Shown piece after piece: positions 1 to 10,181 of a DNA stretch of 64,000 nt (position 1 is the first letter of the stretch; each line of letters begins with the position of its first letter). The position numbers and the translations under genes are program-made. The notes under the pieces were generated by a model. That model was not told the origin of the DNA. It did no database searches and was given only the letters and a program-made list of their open reading frames with translations. Origin of the DNA: Saccharococcus thermophilus (lineage in GTDB: Bacteria > Bacillota > Bacilli > Bacillales > Anoxybacillaceae); the NCBI RefSeq assembly GCF_011761475.1, contig NZ_JAASRS010000001.1, positions 2,852,001 to 2,916,000 of the forward strand. The letters run 5' to 3'.

Positions 1-210
1 ACTCACTCCTAAAATGACCGCGTTCAACTTGGCAAATTGCTCGTGATGGTCGCGAAAATCGCATGCTTCTGTCGTGCATCCCGGCGTCATATCTTTCGGG
101 TAAAAATATAATACGACATGTTTGCCGCGGAAATCCGAAAGGGAAACCATTTCCCCGTTGCTTGCCGGCAATGTAAAATCCGGTGCTAGTTGCCCAACTT
201 GCAATGACAT
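1..210 (-). CDS. bcp: Thiol peroxidase Bcp/PrxQ (5' part, cut by window edge)
   Basis: The first 70 residues of a thioredoxin-dependent peroxiredoxin that reduces hydrogen and organic peroxides in the cytoplasm. The visible part has the family's APDFTLP opening and the TPGCTTEACDFRD motif. Cys45 is the expected peroxidatic cysteine and Cys50 the resolving one, five residues apart as in the atypical 2-Cys PrxQ class. The ATG is preceded by a clear TTGGAGGG site. The gene runs off the left edge, so the C-terminal half is not seen. In B. subtilis bcp (ygaF) neighbours ygaE and gsaB; here those lie 12-20 kb away. Confidence 0.93.
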   Translation of the reverse strand, partial: MSLQVGQLAPDFTLPASNGEMVSLSDFRGKHVVLYFYPKDMTPGCTTEACDFRDHHEQFAKLNAVILGVS

Positions 211-264
211 CGTTTTCCCTCCAATATAATTGTTCTTTCGCTTTTAGAGTAACGAAAGGGACGA

Positions 265-681
265 TCAATTGCAACGATTAGCGCTGTCCTCGTCCAGCAT
301 TGTTCGAGCAACAAGCACAGCAGGCATAATATAACCTAACAAAGCTTCAATGATAGCAATCCATCTTCCAATCCCCATTGGTGTAACGTCTCCATATCCA
401 ACTGACAACAACGTGATTCCACTTAAATAAAGGCTATCTTGAAGTATAGAAAAACATTCATTCGCTGCTCCATTCGCGGATGGGGTAAATACGTTATGCC
501 CATTCAGTTGAAGCACCATATATATAAGCCCAAAACCTAGCATCATCGTGATATACCACTGAATAAGGACAAATAAATGTTCTAAGGAAATGCGACGGGC
601 CGCTTTTGCGCTTGTCGTCCAAATAGACGTAATGCTTGCAATCAATACTGTCGTAATAATCCCGAGGAATGCATACTCCAT
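265..681 (-). CDS. Small two-TM potassium channel protein
   Basis: About 138 residues with an N-terminal membrane helix, a second helix, a pore loop and a last helix. The loop reads LLSVGYGDVTPMG; SVGYGD is the selectivity-filter signature of potassium channels (Ion_trans_2 family). There is no cytosolic RCK/TrkA domain, so it is a bare pore. Three possible start codons lie within 12 bases; the ATG at 681 is chosen because a GGGGTG site sits eight bases upstream, while an in-frame GTG at 690 has no room for one. Probably monocistronic. The substrate is inferred from the filter only. Confidence 0.85.
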   Translation of the reverse strand: MEYAFLGIITTVLIASITSIWTTSAKAARRISLEHLFVLIQWYITMMLGFGLIYMVLQLNGHNVFTPSANGAANECFSILQDSLYLSGITLLSVGYGDVTPMGIGRWIAIIEALLGYIMPAVLVARTMLDEDSANRCN

Positions 682-801
682 CACCATCACCCCACACTTG
701 TCCGTAACTAAATATTACGAAAGGAAAAAGCTCATTATTCCACTGAAGATGGATTCAGTATAATAAAGACAAGAAGAAAATGGATGAAGGGGGAGAAAAC
801 G

Positions 802-1500
802 ATGCATACGATTTTGATTGTCGAAGATGATGATAAAATCGCCTCCATGCTCAAAGAGCATATTGAGAAATATGAATATCGAGCACATATTGCGGAACAG
901 TTTGACGACATAAAAAAGGAATTTATAAAATGTCAGCCTCATCTTGTACTGCTCGACATTAATCTGCCTCGATTTGACGGTTTTTATTGGTGCCGGCAAA
1001 TCCGCACGATTTCCCTTTGCCCCATTATTTTCATCTCCGCGCGCAGCCATGAAATGAACCAAATTATGGCCATTGAAAACGGCGGAGATGATTATATTAC
1101 CAAGCCGTTTCATTTTGATCTGGTCATGGCAAAAATCAAAAGTTTACTGCGGCGAACATACGGTCCTTATGCTGCTCCTGCAGAGCCCCATGTATATGAA
1201 GTATCAGGATTGTACTTGTTATATGATCGACATGTCGTTCAATGGAAAGAGAAAACGATCGAGCTAACAAAAAAGGAGTTTACTTTATTAGAACGGTTGG
1301 CGAAAAAATCCGGAAAAATTGTATCTCGCGAAGAACTGCTCGAGTCATTGTGGGATGGTACGGAATTTGTCGACGATAATACACTATCCGTCAATATTAC
1401 ACGCGTTCGCAAAAAACTGCAGCAAATTGGAATCGAACAAGCAATTGAAACGGTTCGCGGAGTCGGTTATAAATTAGTAGAAACATGGAGGGATTCATAA
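802..1500 (+). CDS. bceR: OmpR-family response regulator, BceR-like
   Basis: A 232-residue response regulator. The receiver domain (about 1-115) has acidic residues at 8-10, the phospho-acceptor Asp52 in LVLLDINLP, and the conserved lysine in ITKPF. A winged-helix DNA-binding domain follows (about 135-228, ending RVRKKLQQIG...TVRGVGYKL). The ATG at 802 is preferred over one at 784 because GGGGGAG lies just upstream and the protein then begins directly with MHTILIVEDD. Its stop overlaps the kinase start (TAATG). With the kinase and ABC genes behind it, this matches Bce-type modules that sense bacitracin or other cell-wall peptides. The actual inducer cannot be read from sequence. Confidence 0.88.
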   Translation: MHTILIVEDDDKIASMLKEHIEKYEYRAHIAEQFDDIKKEFIKCQPHLVLLDINLPRFDGFYWCRQIRTISLCPIIFISARSHEMNQIMAIENGGDDYITKPFHFDLVMAKIKSLLRRTYGPYAAPAEPHVYEVSGLYLLYDRHVVQWKEKTIELTKKEFTLLERLAKKSGKIVSREELLESLWDGTEFVDDNTLSVNITRVRKKLQQIGIEQAIETVRGVGYKLVETWRDS

Positions 1501-2522
1501 TGAAATTGTTTTTGCGCGAACATATTCCGCTGACCGTCTTTCATCTCCTTCACGCTGTATTTTTGCTATCGATTGTGTATTTATATATGCTCGAACAATC
1601 CTTTCATCCATCTTTTGGCATGTTTGCTTATCTTTTTGTTATCAGCTTTGTGTGCATTGTAATGTTTTTAGCATGGCGTTATTGGCGGCAATCCCATGCA
1701 TATCGTTTTTTATCGTCCAACTTGCGGCAGTTAGACACAAGCACGCACCCTTTTAGCGGGTCTCCGCTACTGCTTGCTTTTCAAAAACTTCTCCACTCGC
1801 AATATCGTTATTACATACAAGAAATACAAATATTGCATAAAAAAATGGACGATACGTCATTATTTATGAACCAATGGGTTCATCAGATGAAAACGCCGGT
1901 TTCTGTCATGGATTTGCTTTTGCAAAACTTTGACATTCAAGACCAATCCGACCGGGAGTTTGTTAATAGCATGCGCGAAGAACTCGAACGATTGCAGCAT
2001 GGATTGGAGCTGGCCCTGTATTCGGAACGAATAAAGCGGTTTTCCCACGATTTTCATGTAAAGCGGCTGCCGCTGAAAACAATGGTCAACCATGTCATTG
2101 AACATTACAAACGCTCTTTGATTCGCAATCGCATTCACCCCATCGTGGAAATTCCCGAAACGATTTTCGTAGAAACGGATCAAAAATGGTTTCAGTTCGC
2201 TCTTAGCCAAATCGTCACCAATGCCATCAAATATTCAAAAAACGTCAGCAACCAAATCTTGCTTTCTGCTGTTCAACGCGAAAACAACGTATTTTTGTCC
2301 GTTCAAGACTTTGGAGTCGGCATTCCAAAACAAGATATCGGACGCGTATTTGAACCTTTTTTCACTGGAATGAATGGGCGCAGGTTTCGCGAATCCACCG
2401 GAATGGGATTATACCTTGTCAAACAAATTGTTGACCATCTTGGCCACGGAATTGCCATTTCTTCTGAAGAAGGAAAAGGAACGACCGTCACGATCACTTT
2501 TTACAATGTGACAAAAATGTAA
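1500..2522 (+). CDS. bceS: Intramembrane-sensing histidine kinase, BceS-like
   Basis: A 340-residue kinase with two membrane helices near the N-terminus (about 12-30 and 40-60) separated by only a few extracellular residues, the hallmark of intramembrane-sensing kinases that depend on their ABC transporter as sensor. The phospho-acceptor His128 is in WVHQMKTPVSVM, followed by an ATPase domain with the N box (QIVTNAIKYS), DFGVGIP and TGMGLYLVKQI. The ATG overlaps the bceR stop by one base, implying coupled translation. The end of the gene carries a putative BceR operator for the next two genes. Confidence 0.9.
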   Translation: MKLFLREHIPLTVFHLLHAVFLLSIVYLYMLEQSFHPSFGMFAYLFVISFVCIVMFLAWRYWRQSHAYRFLSSNLRQLDTSTHPFSGSPLLLAFQKLLHSQYRYYIQEIQILHKKMDDTSLFMNQWVHQMKTPVSVMDLLLQNFDIQDQSDREFVNSMREELERLQHGLELALYSERIKRFSHDFHVKRLPLKTMVNHVIEHYKRSLIRNRIHPIVEIPETIFVETDQKWFQFALSQIVTNAIKYSKNVSNQILLSAVQRENNVFLSVQDFGVGIPKQDIGRVFEPFFTGMNGRRFRESTGMGLYLVKQIVDHLGHGIAISSEEGKGTTVTITFYNVTKM

Positions 2523-2582
2523 GAAAACAAGCGGACATTGTAAGGAAAATCGATATGTTCACGCGTTCTCCCTCCGTATAAT
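2509..2582 (+). promoter_or_regulatory. Putative BceR operator and bceAB promoter
   Basis: TGACA-AAAA-TGTAA at 2509-2522 fits the TnACA-N4-TGTAA inverted repeat described for BceR-type regulators and covers the last codons of bceS. A further GGACATTGTAA lies at about 2532-2542. A perfect TATAAT is at 2577-2582, with no good -35 at 17 bases, as expected for an activated promoter. The bceA ATG follows 31 bases later behind AAAGGAGGG. Confidence 0.6.
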
Positions 2583-2612
2583 CGACAATAGAACAATAAA
2601 GGAGGGCTTTTT

Positions 2613-3392
2613 ATGACGATCCTGCAAGCCAACTCGATTACGAAAATATATCGTTCCAGCCAATCGGCTGCGCACCGGGCGTTAGATAATTTCAGTTTAT
2701 CGATTGAAAAAGGGGAATTTGTCGGAGTCATGGGGCCATCCGGAAGCGGAAAAACAACCTTGCTTAATATTTTGGCCACCATCGACCAGCCTACTACGGG
2801 AGAAGTGTTGGTGGAGGGGAAAAATCTATCGCGGCTGTCGAAAAAAGAACTTGCTTTGCTTCGCAGACGGAAGCTCGGCTTTGTATTTCAAGACTTCAAC
2901 TTGCTAGACACGTTAACCATTGGGGAAAATATCATTCTTCCACTTACATTGGACAAAATTCCCGTTAAAGAAATGGAACAGCGATTGCAAACGGTCGCTG
3001 CCACTTTAGGTATTGAAGGGATTCTCGATAAGCGGACATACGAAGTCTCAGGCGGACAGCAGCAGCGCGTTGCAATTGCACGGGCGATTATTCATGAACC
3101 GCTGCTTATTTTTGCCGATGAGCCGACCGGGAATCTGGACTCAAAATCTTCAAAAGATGTGATGGAAACATTAACAGCATTGCATCAGGAAAAGAACGTT
3201 TCCATCATGATGGTTACGCACGATCCTTTTGCAGCGAGCTATTGTGAGCGCATTATTTTCATCAAAGACGGCAAATGGTTCACAGAGATACGCAAAGGAC
3301 ATAACCGGCAGGCGTTTTTTCAAGATATTCTCGACATGCTGTCACTATTAGGAGGGGACGTCAATGACATTTCGACAGTTCGCCCTTCATAA
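2613..3392 (+). CDS. bceA: Bce-type ABC transporter ATP-binding protein
   Basis: A 259-residue ATPase with Walker A GPSGSGKTT (residues 41-49), Q-loop FVFQDFNLLD, signature SGGQQQR, Walker B LLIFADEPTGNLD and switch histidine in MMVTHD. This is the MacB/LolD-like subfamily. It energises the BceB permease, which protects cell-wall lipid targets from peptide antibiotics and passes flux information to the kinase. The C-terminus extends about 30 residues beyond the usual domain and overlaps bceB by 29 bases in another frame, so the two are probably translationally coupled. Confidence 0.92.
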   Translation: MTILQANSITKIYRSSQSAAHRALDNFSLSIEKGEFVGVMGPSGSGKTTLLNILATIDQPTTGEVLVEGKNLSRLSKKELALLRRRKLGFVFQDFNLLDTLTIGENIILPLTLDKIPVKEMEQRLQTVAATLGIEGILDKRTYEVSGGQQQRVAIARAIIHEPLLIFADEPTGNLDSKSSKDVMETLTALHQEKNVSIMMVTHDPFAASYCERIIFIKDGKWFTEIRKGHNRQAFFQDILDMLSLLGGDVNDISTVRPS

Positions 3393-5286
3393 TGTGAGAC
3401 GTAACTTTGGCCGATATGCCGCTTATTTTTTGAGCAGCACTTTCGCCGTCACTGTCTTTTTTATGTACGCTGCATTTATTTTCCATCCCGATGTGGTAAA
3501 TGGAACGATTCGTCCATCAGTAAGAAGAGGAATCTTTTCCGCTGAAGTCATCGTCTTTCTCTTTGCTGTATTTTTCATTTTTTATTCGACAAGCTCGTTT
3601 TTAAAATTGCGTAAAAAAGATTTTGGCTTGCTCACGTTGCTCGGCATTACGCGCGGTCAGCTGAATAAATTAATCATAATCGAAAACTCGATCATCGCCC
3701 TGCTTTCGATTGCAACAGGAATGGTATTTGGCGCCTTACTGACAAAAATCTTTTTCATGATGTTTTCCGTTATTTTAGACTTGCCATCGCCGCTATCTTA
3801 CTATATCCATTGGAAAGCGTTCGCCTCTACCGCGGCCGTGTTTCTCGCGACATTTGAAGCGATTACGATTATAACGCTCATCACGATCCGTTCTTCACAA
3901 ATTATTGATTTATTAAAGTCAGCGAAAAAGCCGAAAAAACCGCCTGTCTACTCGATCTGGCTTTCGCTGCTCGCCGTTATCTGTCTGGCGATTGGATACT
4001 ATTTAGCCTATACCTCCAACATCATGCAAATGATGAAACGCGTCCTTCCCATTTTGTTGCTCGTCATGATTGGAACGTACTTTCTATATACGCAAGCGAG
4101 CATCGGGCTGCTGCGATATTATAAAAAGCGGAAACACTCTTATTATCGCGGCACAAACTTAATTACCGCCGCAGAACTGACATATAAACTGAAAGATAAC
4201 GCAAGAATTTTAAGCATGGTGACGATTTTAACAGCGGTGGCCTTTACTTCTACCGGGGTGCTTGCCAACCTTTATTTTGGCAAAAAAGCAGAAGCAGAAG
4301 CGCGATTTCCGCATGCGATTGCGCTTATATCGAAAAAAGAACCGAAAGCCTTTGAAAACAAATTGCAAATACTGAAAAATGCTTTGCGTGATGAGCATAT
4401 CCCTTTCAAAAGTCATAAGGCCGCTTTCATCCGGGCATATAATCCGAAGAAACCTAAGGATTATGCAATGCAAAACCTTGTTCTTATGCGTGTAACAGAT
4501 TACAATCGATTCGCGGACTTGACCGGTCAGCCGCATATATCGCTGCCAGCAAATACAGCAGCGTATATGCATCCTACACCTGATAAAGGCTACGAGCCAA
4601 TTCAAGGAAAACAAATTACGTTTGCCGCCCAACATAGCGTTAAAACGATAACCGTTTCATTGACAAAACCGATTTACCAGCCGGTCATCAATCCTTCTGC
4701 ATTCGCCGGATACATGCTAGTCGTTCCCGATCATGTCTTTGCGACAGCGCGTCAATTTGCTACAAAAGAAGCGATTCAATATTACTTCGGCGCATCATAT
4801 CAAAATTGGGAAAAAGAAACTTCCATCATCAAGAAGTTAAACCGCTCCTTAAAAACAGATGACGACGTCGATTTTGTTAATCGTTTTGAATTTTTTTACG
4901 AGATGAAGAAAATCTTTTCCTTAATGCTATTCATCGGCTTTTTCGTCAGCGTTCTCTTCTTTTTGGCAGCCGACAGCATTTTATATTTTAAGCTTTATAA
5001 CGATTTGGAACAGGACAGCAAGCAATACGAAGCGCTATCCAAACTCGGTTTGACATTAAGAGAAATGAAACAAATCGCGGCGAAGCAAGTAGCGATTCTC
5101 TTTTTCATTCCGTTTGCCGTTGCCACCGTCCATGCCGGCTTTGCTTTTAAAATGCTGCAAAACATGGTGTCCGGATCTGTCGTGAAAACAAGCGTGCTTG
5201 TCATTAGCGTCTTTTTCGTTGTTCAACTTGGTTACTATTTCTTGATTCGTTCGCTTTACACGAAAAAGGTGGAGCAAGTAATGTAA
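3364..5286 (+). CDS. bceB: Bce-type ABC transporter permease (FtsX-like)
   Basis: A 640-residue permease of the ten-helix BceB/FtsX type. Helix 1 is near residue 20, followed by a group of helices (about 55-260), then a large extracellular domain of about 200 residues (about 305-510), then the last helices. The big external domain between TM7 and TM8 is the drug- and kinase-recognition element in studied BceB proteins. The ATG lies inside the end of bceA behind AGGAGGGG. A hairpin terminator follows the stop. The exact antibiotic specificity cannot be inferred. Confidence 0.9.
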   Translation: MTFRQFALHNVRRNFGRYAAYFLSSTFAVTVFFMYAAFIFHPDVVNGTIRPSVRRGIFSAEVIVFLFAVFFIFYSTSSFLKLRKKDFGLLTLLGITRGQLNKLIIIENSIIALLSIATGMVFGALLTKIFFMMFSVILDLPSPLSYYIHWKAFASTAAVFLATFEAITIITLITIRSSQIIDLLKSAKKPKKPPVYSIWLSLLAVICLAIGYYLAYTSNIMQMMKRVLPILLLVMIGTYFLYTQASIGLLRYYKKRKHSYYRGTNLITAAELTYKLKDNARILSMVTILTAVAFTSTGVLANLYFGKKAEAEARFPHAIALISKKEPKAFENKLQILKNALRDEHIPFKSHKAAFIRAYNPKKPKDYAMQNLVLMRVTDYNRFADLTGQPHISLPANTAAYMHPTPDKGYEPIQGKQITFAAQHSVKTITVSLTKPIYQPVINPSAFAGYMLVVPDHVFATARQFATKEAIQYYFGASYQNWEKETSIIKKLNRSLKTDDDVDFVNRFEFFYEMKKIFSLMLFIGFFVSVLFFLAADSILYFKLYNDLEQDSKQYEALSKLGLTLREMKQIAAKQVAILFFIPFAVATVHAGFAFKMLQNMVSGSVVKTSVLVISVFFVVQLGYYFLIRSLYTKKVEQVM

Positions 5287-5292
5287 ATTAAA

Positions 5293-5352
5293 TGCGGCCT
5301 TTTCCCAGTACATAGATTCGGAAAAAGGCCGCAGAATATATCTTTTTTATCT
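5293..5352 (+). terminator. Terminator after bceB
   Basis: A GC-rich stem (TGCGGCCTTTTCC at 5293-5305 with GGAAAAAGGCCGCA at 5320-5333, one bulged A) is followed by ATATATCTTTTTT. It separates the bce operon from the convergent ldh-lctP operon. Confidence 0.75.
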
Positions 5353-5389
5353 ATACACCGTGCTTAACTTAATAACAAGCTATAATTAT

Positions 5390-7015
5390 CTACATTCCTA
5401 TGATCGAAAGAACGTATGTCCATACTCCCACAAACAACAGCAGGATCAAGCTATAATAAATCGTCATTTTAAACAAGTTAGATTCTCTTCCAGTTTCTTG
5501 CACTGCAGCAGTTGCAATGGCGATGGATTGCGGAGAGATGAGTTTTCCCATCACTCCCCCGCTAGTATTGGCAGCAAGCAATAACGAAGAGCTTGTCCCT
5601 ATTTGAGCCCCTGTAACCACTTGTAAATGGCCAAATAAAGCATTGTTGCTTACGACAGATCCTGTAATAAACACACCGAGCCATCCTAATAACGGGGAAA
5701 CGAACGGAAATACATCCCCTGTCTTCGCTAATGCCAAACCAATCGTAGAGGATAAACCCGCATAGTTGGCTAAGTTGGCAAACCCCATGATAAAACAAAT
5801 AGTCAATACAGGAATCGAAAGTTCTTTACATGTTTCTTTTAAACTTTGTATTCCCTCAGCGAACGTAATATTTTTGCTGAACATCACTGTCAACAGCACC
5901 GCTAATAAAATCGCTGTACCTGTTGCTGATACAAGATCCAGCTTGAATATTGCATCTAATGCCGTCTGTGCCGGTGCCACCGGAGGAGTTTTTACGACTT
6001 CCCCATGCAAAAATGGCACTTTAAACAAAAGCGTAGTTTTATGAAGCGCTCCACCTTCAGCAAACAGTGCTTTAAAACCCGGCAGACTCCATATTATAAC
6101 GATTACCGTTAAAATATAAAAAGGAGACCACGCATTGATGATTTCTTTCAAGCTGTATTTAGATTTTTCAACAACTTTCTCATCCTTATTCACTCGATAT
6201 ATATGTGACGGCTGCCATTTTCTTAAGAAAATAGTTAATGCCCCCATACTGACAAGCGCCGCTAAAATATTGGCCAATTCCGGACCGAGCACAATGATTG
6301 TCAATGCCTGTACAATGGTATAACTTCCGCTTACCACTAAAAGAGCAGGCAATGTTTCTTTAATACCTTTCCATTTATCTAAAATAAACACTAATAAGAA
6401 AGGAATAAGAAACGTGATAAACGGTAAAACCCAAGCAAGTGTACGAGATAACTCAATCGGAGTTAAATCTCCCATTTGCGCTCCGACAATAACCGGAATC
6501 CCAATCGCTCCAAACGCGCCAGATGCAGCATTGGCAATTAAACAAAGAGCAGCCGCTTTTAATGGATGAAATCCGAGTTCAGCAAGTAAAGCAGCCGAAA
6601 TGGCAATCGGAACGCCAAATCCCGCAGCACCTTCTAAAAATGCGTTAAAGCAAAAGCCGATGAGCAAGAGTTGAAGCCGCTGATCCTCAGAAATGTTTGC
6701 GATACTCCCACGGATAATATCAAACTTCCCTGTTTTCACAGCAATTTTATATAGCCAGACAGCCATGATCACAATATAGCCAATCGGTCATAAACCGTTC
6801 GCGATTCCATAGATGGAAGCGGCAATCGCCTTTGAAACCGGCATATGAAAAAAACAAACAGCTGTCACTAAACCGAAACAAAGAGCGAGAAAAGCAGCTT
6901 TTACTCCCTTCATCTTAAACACTGTTAAACATAGTAAAAATAAAGCAATTGGAAGCGCCGCAATAAACGCAGAAAGATATACGTTATGAAAAGGATTGTA
7001 ATGTTGTATCCACAC
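5390..7015 (-). pseudogene. lctP: L-lactate permease, interrupted by an in-frame TGA
   Basis: A LctP-family lactate:proton symporter with many membrane helices, following ldh by 15 bases as in the B. subtilis ldh-lctP operon. Reading continues in one frame from about 7015 to 5390 except for a TGA at 6790-6788. Upstream codons end GIANGL and downstream codons continue [14 protein letters not shown]. The family has Leu-Trp-Pro-Ile here, so a Trp TGG has become TGA by one transition. No frameshift is needed. The preferred start is GTG at 7015 (AGGTGATCATT upstream); a GTG at 7024 is also possible. Without readthrough the product would be about 75 residues and inactive. The stop is followed by C, a leaky context, so some full-length protein may be made. 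Confidence 0.88.
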
Positions 7016-7030
7016 AATGATCACCTGTTG

Positions 7031-7996
<966 letters not shown>

Positions 7997-8017
7997 TCAT
8001 CCTTTCCCAAAATTAGT

Positions 8018-8075
8018 TTGTGAAATTATTCACAAATATATTGTGCATTATTTCACAAACTTTATCAAGTATCAA
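8018..8075 (-). promoter_or_regulatory. ldh promoter with two Rex operators
   Basis: A sigma-A promoter reads on the minus strand as TTGATA (8075-8070), a 17-base spacer and AATAAT (8052-8047). Two Rex-type palindromes are present: TTGTGAAATTATTCACAA at 8018-8035, a perfect match to TTGTGAA-N4-TTCACAA, and TTGTGCATTATTTCACAA at 8041-8058, which covers the -10. Their centres are 23 bp apart. Rex bound here would block the polymerase and be released by NADH. Confidence 0.88.
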
Positions 8076-8107
8076 CTATAAGAGAAATTTGTCTTTTTTG
8101 TTAACAT

Positions 8108-9994
8108 CTCACATTTCGCACCCTAACAAGGTCAAAACAAAGGATTTTTTATTTAGTTTTTCAGAATAACTTTTTGACCAACACAACGAGCGATGGCAAT
8201 CCTTTTTTTACCATCGCTGGTCGTTCCGTATCACGTTACACGTAGATGCTCTCATCCATGCCCAATCCCTGCAGAATCCTTCGCTGATCAGGGGTAAGGG
8301 AGCGATCCAGTGAGCGTTGGATGCGCCCATCCGGCAGCTTGAACAGGACGACGTTCACATATTGAAACAGCTGAAAAATCGCCTGTCCCGTCGGCCGGGT
8401 CAGCTTGCGGCCTCCAGGACCCTTCAACGGGTGTTCTGGAGTAATAAACTGACGCACTCGGCGCTGAAAAACGCGGTAAATAGCCAAGGCCAACAGAAAC
8501 AAATAGCCTAATACTGCGACCCGTTCTGGTTTTTTGACGTAAATCTCATCCGTGAAAAACGGATCTTTCAAAAAAGCGAAGTTCATTTCCACCGAGATCT
8601 GCCCTTTATACAGCTTCAAGATCTCTTGGGCATCCATGGGTTGGCCCTTCCATTCCTTCGGAACGGTCGTGACAAGGACAAACCGGGACGCTTTCCGTCT
8701 CGCCTGTTCCCACGCGTCTTGGTCGAATTCGACGTCAAGGTGCAAGAAATACAGCGTCTCCACCTCGGGTTCCGCCCCTTTTTTCGGCCGTCCGCGCCGT
8801 TTTTTCAGGCGTACGATCTCTTCGACCGCGGCCTCAACCCGATGAAACCGGGGGCGAAGGGACGCCTTGAGGGACGCCAAGGCTTGTTCGGCATCTTCCC
8901 GGCAGGAGAAGGGGTGACGCTCCCAACGGGCTTGTTCCTCGCGAAGAAGCTCCGCTTCTTTGGTTCGTTCTTTTTCAAGCGTCTTTCCTTTTCGCTGGTC
9001 GAGCGCGCTCGATTCAACAACGATCAGCCGAACGGGGTGGCCTTCATACGTCGAGGCCGTTTCCCATACCCGGTACGTGGCGCCGTTTCTCTCCGCCAAC
9101 GTAAAGGGATCGCTCCACGTCGTGTCCTCAGCATCCGCTTCGGCCAGCGCGGTTTTCACGATCCGGAGCGACGAAGGGCCTCTGGTGATCAAAAAGGCGT
9201 TGGCCGCTTTGGTTTGCGCCAGGGTCTCTTTCGTCATCGCGGCGGAATCGGCCACGTAAATCCATTCGTCTTCGATTTTGGCCTGCTTCAGCTGTTCATG
9301 GACACGAGACAGCACCTCGGGATTCCATGTTTTATCGGGCAGGTTGCCATCGTGCACATCGCCGTAAAACGGGATGCCGTCCTCGTTGCCGACCAGTCCG
9401 AAACCGATCTGTTTTTGCCAACGATGATGGCGGTTGTAGCCATGTGTGATTTGTAAGGCCTCTAACGAGGCCGATTCATACGCGCCGTAAACGGTCTTGT
9501 CCGTCGTATCGGCGTGGAAGGCTCGGAGGGAAAGGCCTTCTTTTCGATAAATATGAATCAAGCAAGTGCTGATGACGTTGTGAATGCCAGCCTCATACAG
9601 GCGATCGAGATGACGGGCCAACGCATCGTCGTTCAACCAGGAAGGATGGAGATCGGGACGGATGAGTTTCTCACAATCGACCTCCTGAGCCCAATGTTCC
9701 AAGTGAACAAGGGCTTGCCGGCCGTCAAACACATTGTAGAGGATGGCCTGAACGGCATCGCTGACTCGCGTTTGGCACTGCGGATCGACGGGCACGAGAT
9801 GGTCAATCAATTGAGGCAGACCCAGTTTCTTGAATAGGGCACTTATTATATTCAAATAAGAATTGCGATAGACCTTTTTGACTTGAACGTTCATAAGTGA
9901 AAAACTCCTTTACGTTCCTTGTGTGTCAAGGATTCATTCGACATCGGAACGAAAAAATCCTCCCGATTTTCGTCGAGAGGGTGCGAAATGTGAG
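8108..9994 (-). mobile_element. Complete IS1634-type (IS4 superfamily) insertion sequence, 1,887 bp
   Basis: The ends are perfect 17-bp inverted repeats: CTCACATTTCGCACCCT at 8108-8124 and its complement at 9978-9994. The flanks carry the same 6 bp, TAACAT, at 8102-8107 and 9995-10000, a clean target duplication, so the insertion is intact and probably recent. One transposase gene fills it. Its GC content is visibly higher than that of its surroundings. The left end is 33 bp upstream of the ldh -35 box. An 8-bp hairpin (8189-8196 with 8211-8218) lies past the transposase stop. Confidence 0.93.
8236..9894 (-). CDS. IS1634-family transposase (DUF4277 N-terminus)
   Basis: A 552-residue DDE transposase. 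The N-terminal part (about 1-110) resembles the DUF4277 domain typical of IS1634 transposases. The catalytic RNase H-like region includes FHADTTDKTVYG and, further on, IYVADSAAMTK. Near the C-terminus LYKGQISVEMNFAFLKDP corresponds to the Y-E-K signature of the IS4 group, with Gln where many members have Arg. The reading frame is complete. Several long antisense frames across it are shadows of its high GC content. Confidence 0.92.
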   Translation of the reverse strand: MNVQVKKVYRNSYLNIISALFKKLGLPQLIDHLVPVDPQCQTRVSDAVQAILYNVFDGRQALVHLEHWAQEVDCEKLIRPDLHPSWLNDDALARHLDRLYEAGIHNVISTCLIHIYRKEGLSLRAFHADTTDKTVYGAYESASLEALQITHGYNRHHRWQKQIGFGLVGNEDGIPFYGDVHDGNLPDKTWNPEVLSRVHEQLKQAKIEDEWIYVADSAAMTKETLAQTKAANAFLITRGPSSLRIVKTALAEADAEDTTWSDPFTLAERNGATYRVWETASTYEGHPVRLIVVESSALDQRKGKTLEKERTKEAELLREEQARWERHPFSCREDAEQALASLKASLRPRFHRVEAAVEEIVRLKKRRGRPKKGAEPEVETLYFLHLDVEFDQDAWEQARRKASRFVLVTTVPKEWKGQPMDAQEILKLYKGQISVEMNFAFLKDPFFTDEIYVKKPERVAVLGYLFLLALAIYRVFQRRVRQFITPEHPLKGPGGRKLTRPTGQAIFQLFQYVNVVLFKLPDGRIQRSLDRSLTPDQRRILQGLGMDESIYV

Positions 9995-10120
9995 TAACAT
10001 TTTGGCCGCACAACAGTATTTTTGTATCACTACATTCAGTTCCAGCAAGCAATCCAATAAACGAAAAAAATGGTCTGTCATTATATTAACCATAATACAT
10101 ACTACATATACTCATTTTCA

Positions 10121-10181
10121 TAAAAAATAAGAGGGCAATCCCTTTAAGGAATTTTTACTTCCTTTCGGATTCTCCCTCTTT
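10121..10181 (-). terminator. Terminator of the ABC-2 exporter operon
   Basis: Read on the minus strand, AAGAGGG (10180-10174) plus AATCC pairs with GGATT plus CCCTCTT (10135-10129), followed by ATTTTTTA. The plus-strand copy also ends in a T run, so it may work both ways. Confidence 0.75.

Noticed and set aside
6773-6795. Two separate genes instead of one broken lactate permease
   Set aside because: The frame is the same on both sides, the second part has no ribosome binding site, and the family sequence is continuous across the stop.
8626-9456. Long open frames opposite the IS1634 transposase
   Set aside because: They are antisense to a complete transposase gene, have no ribosome binding site, and arise from its GC-rich codon use.
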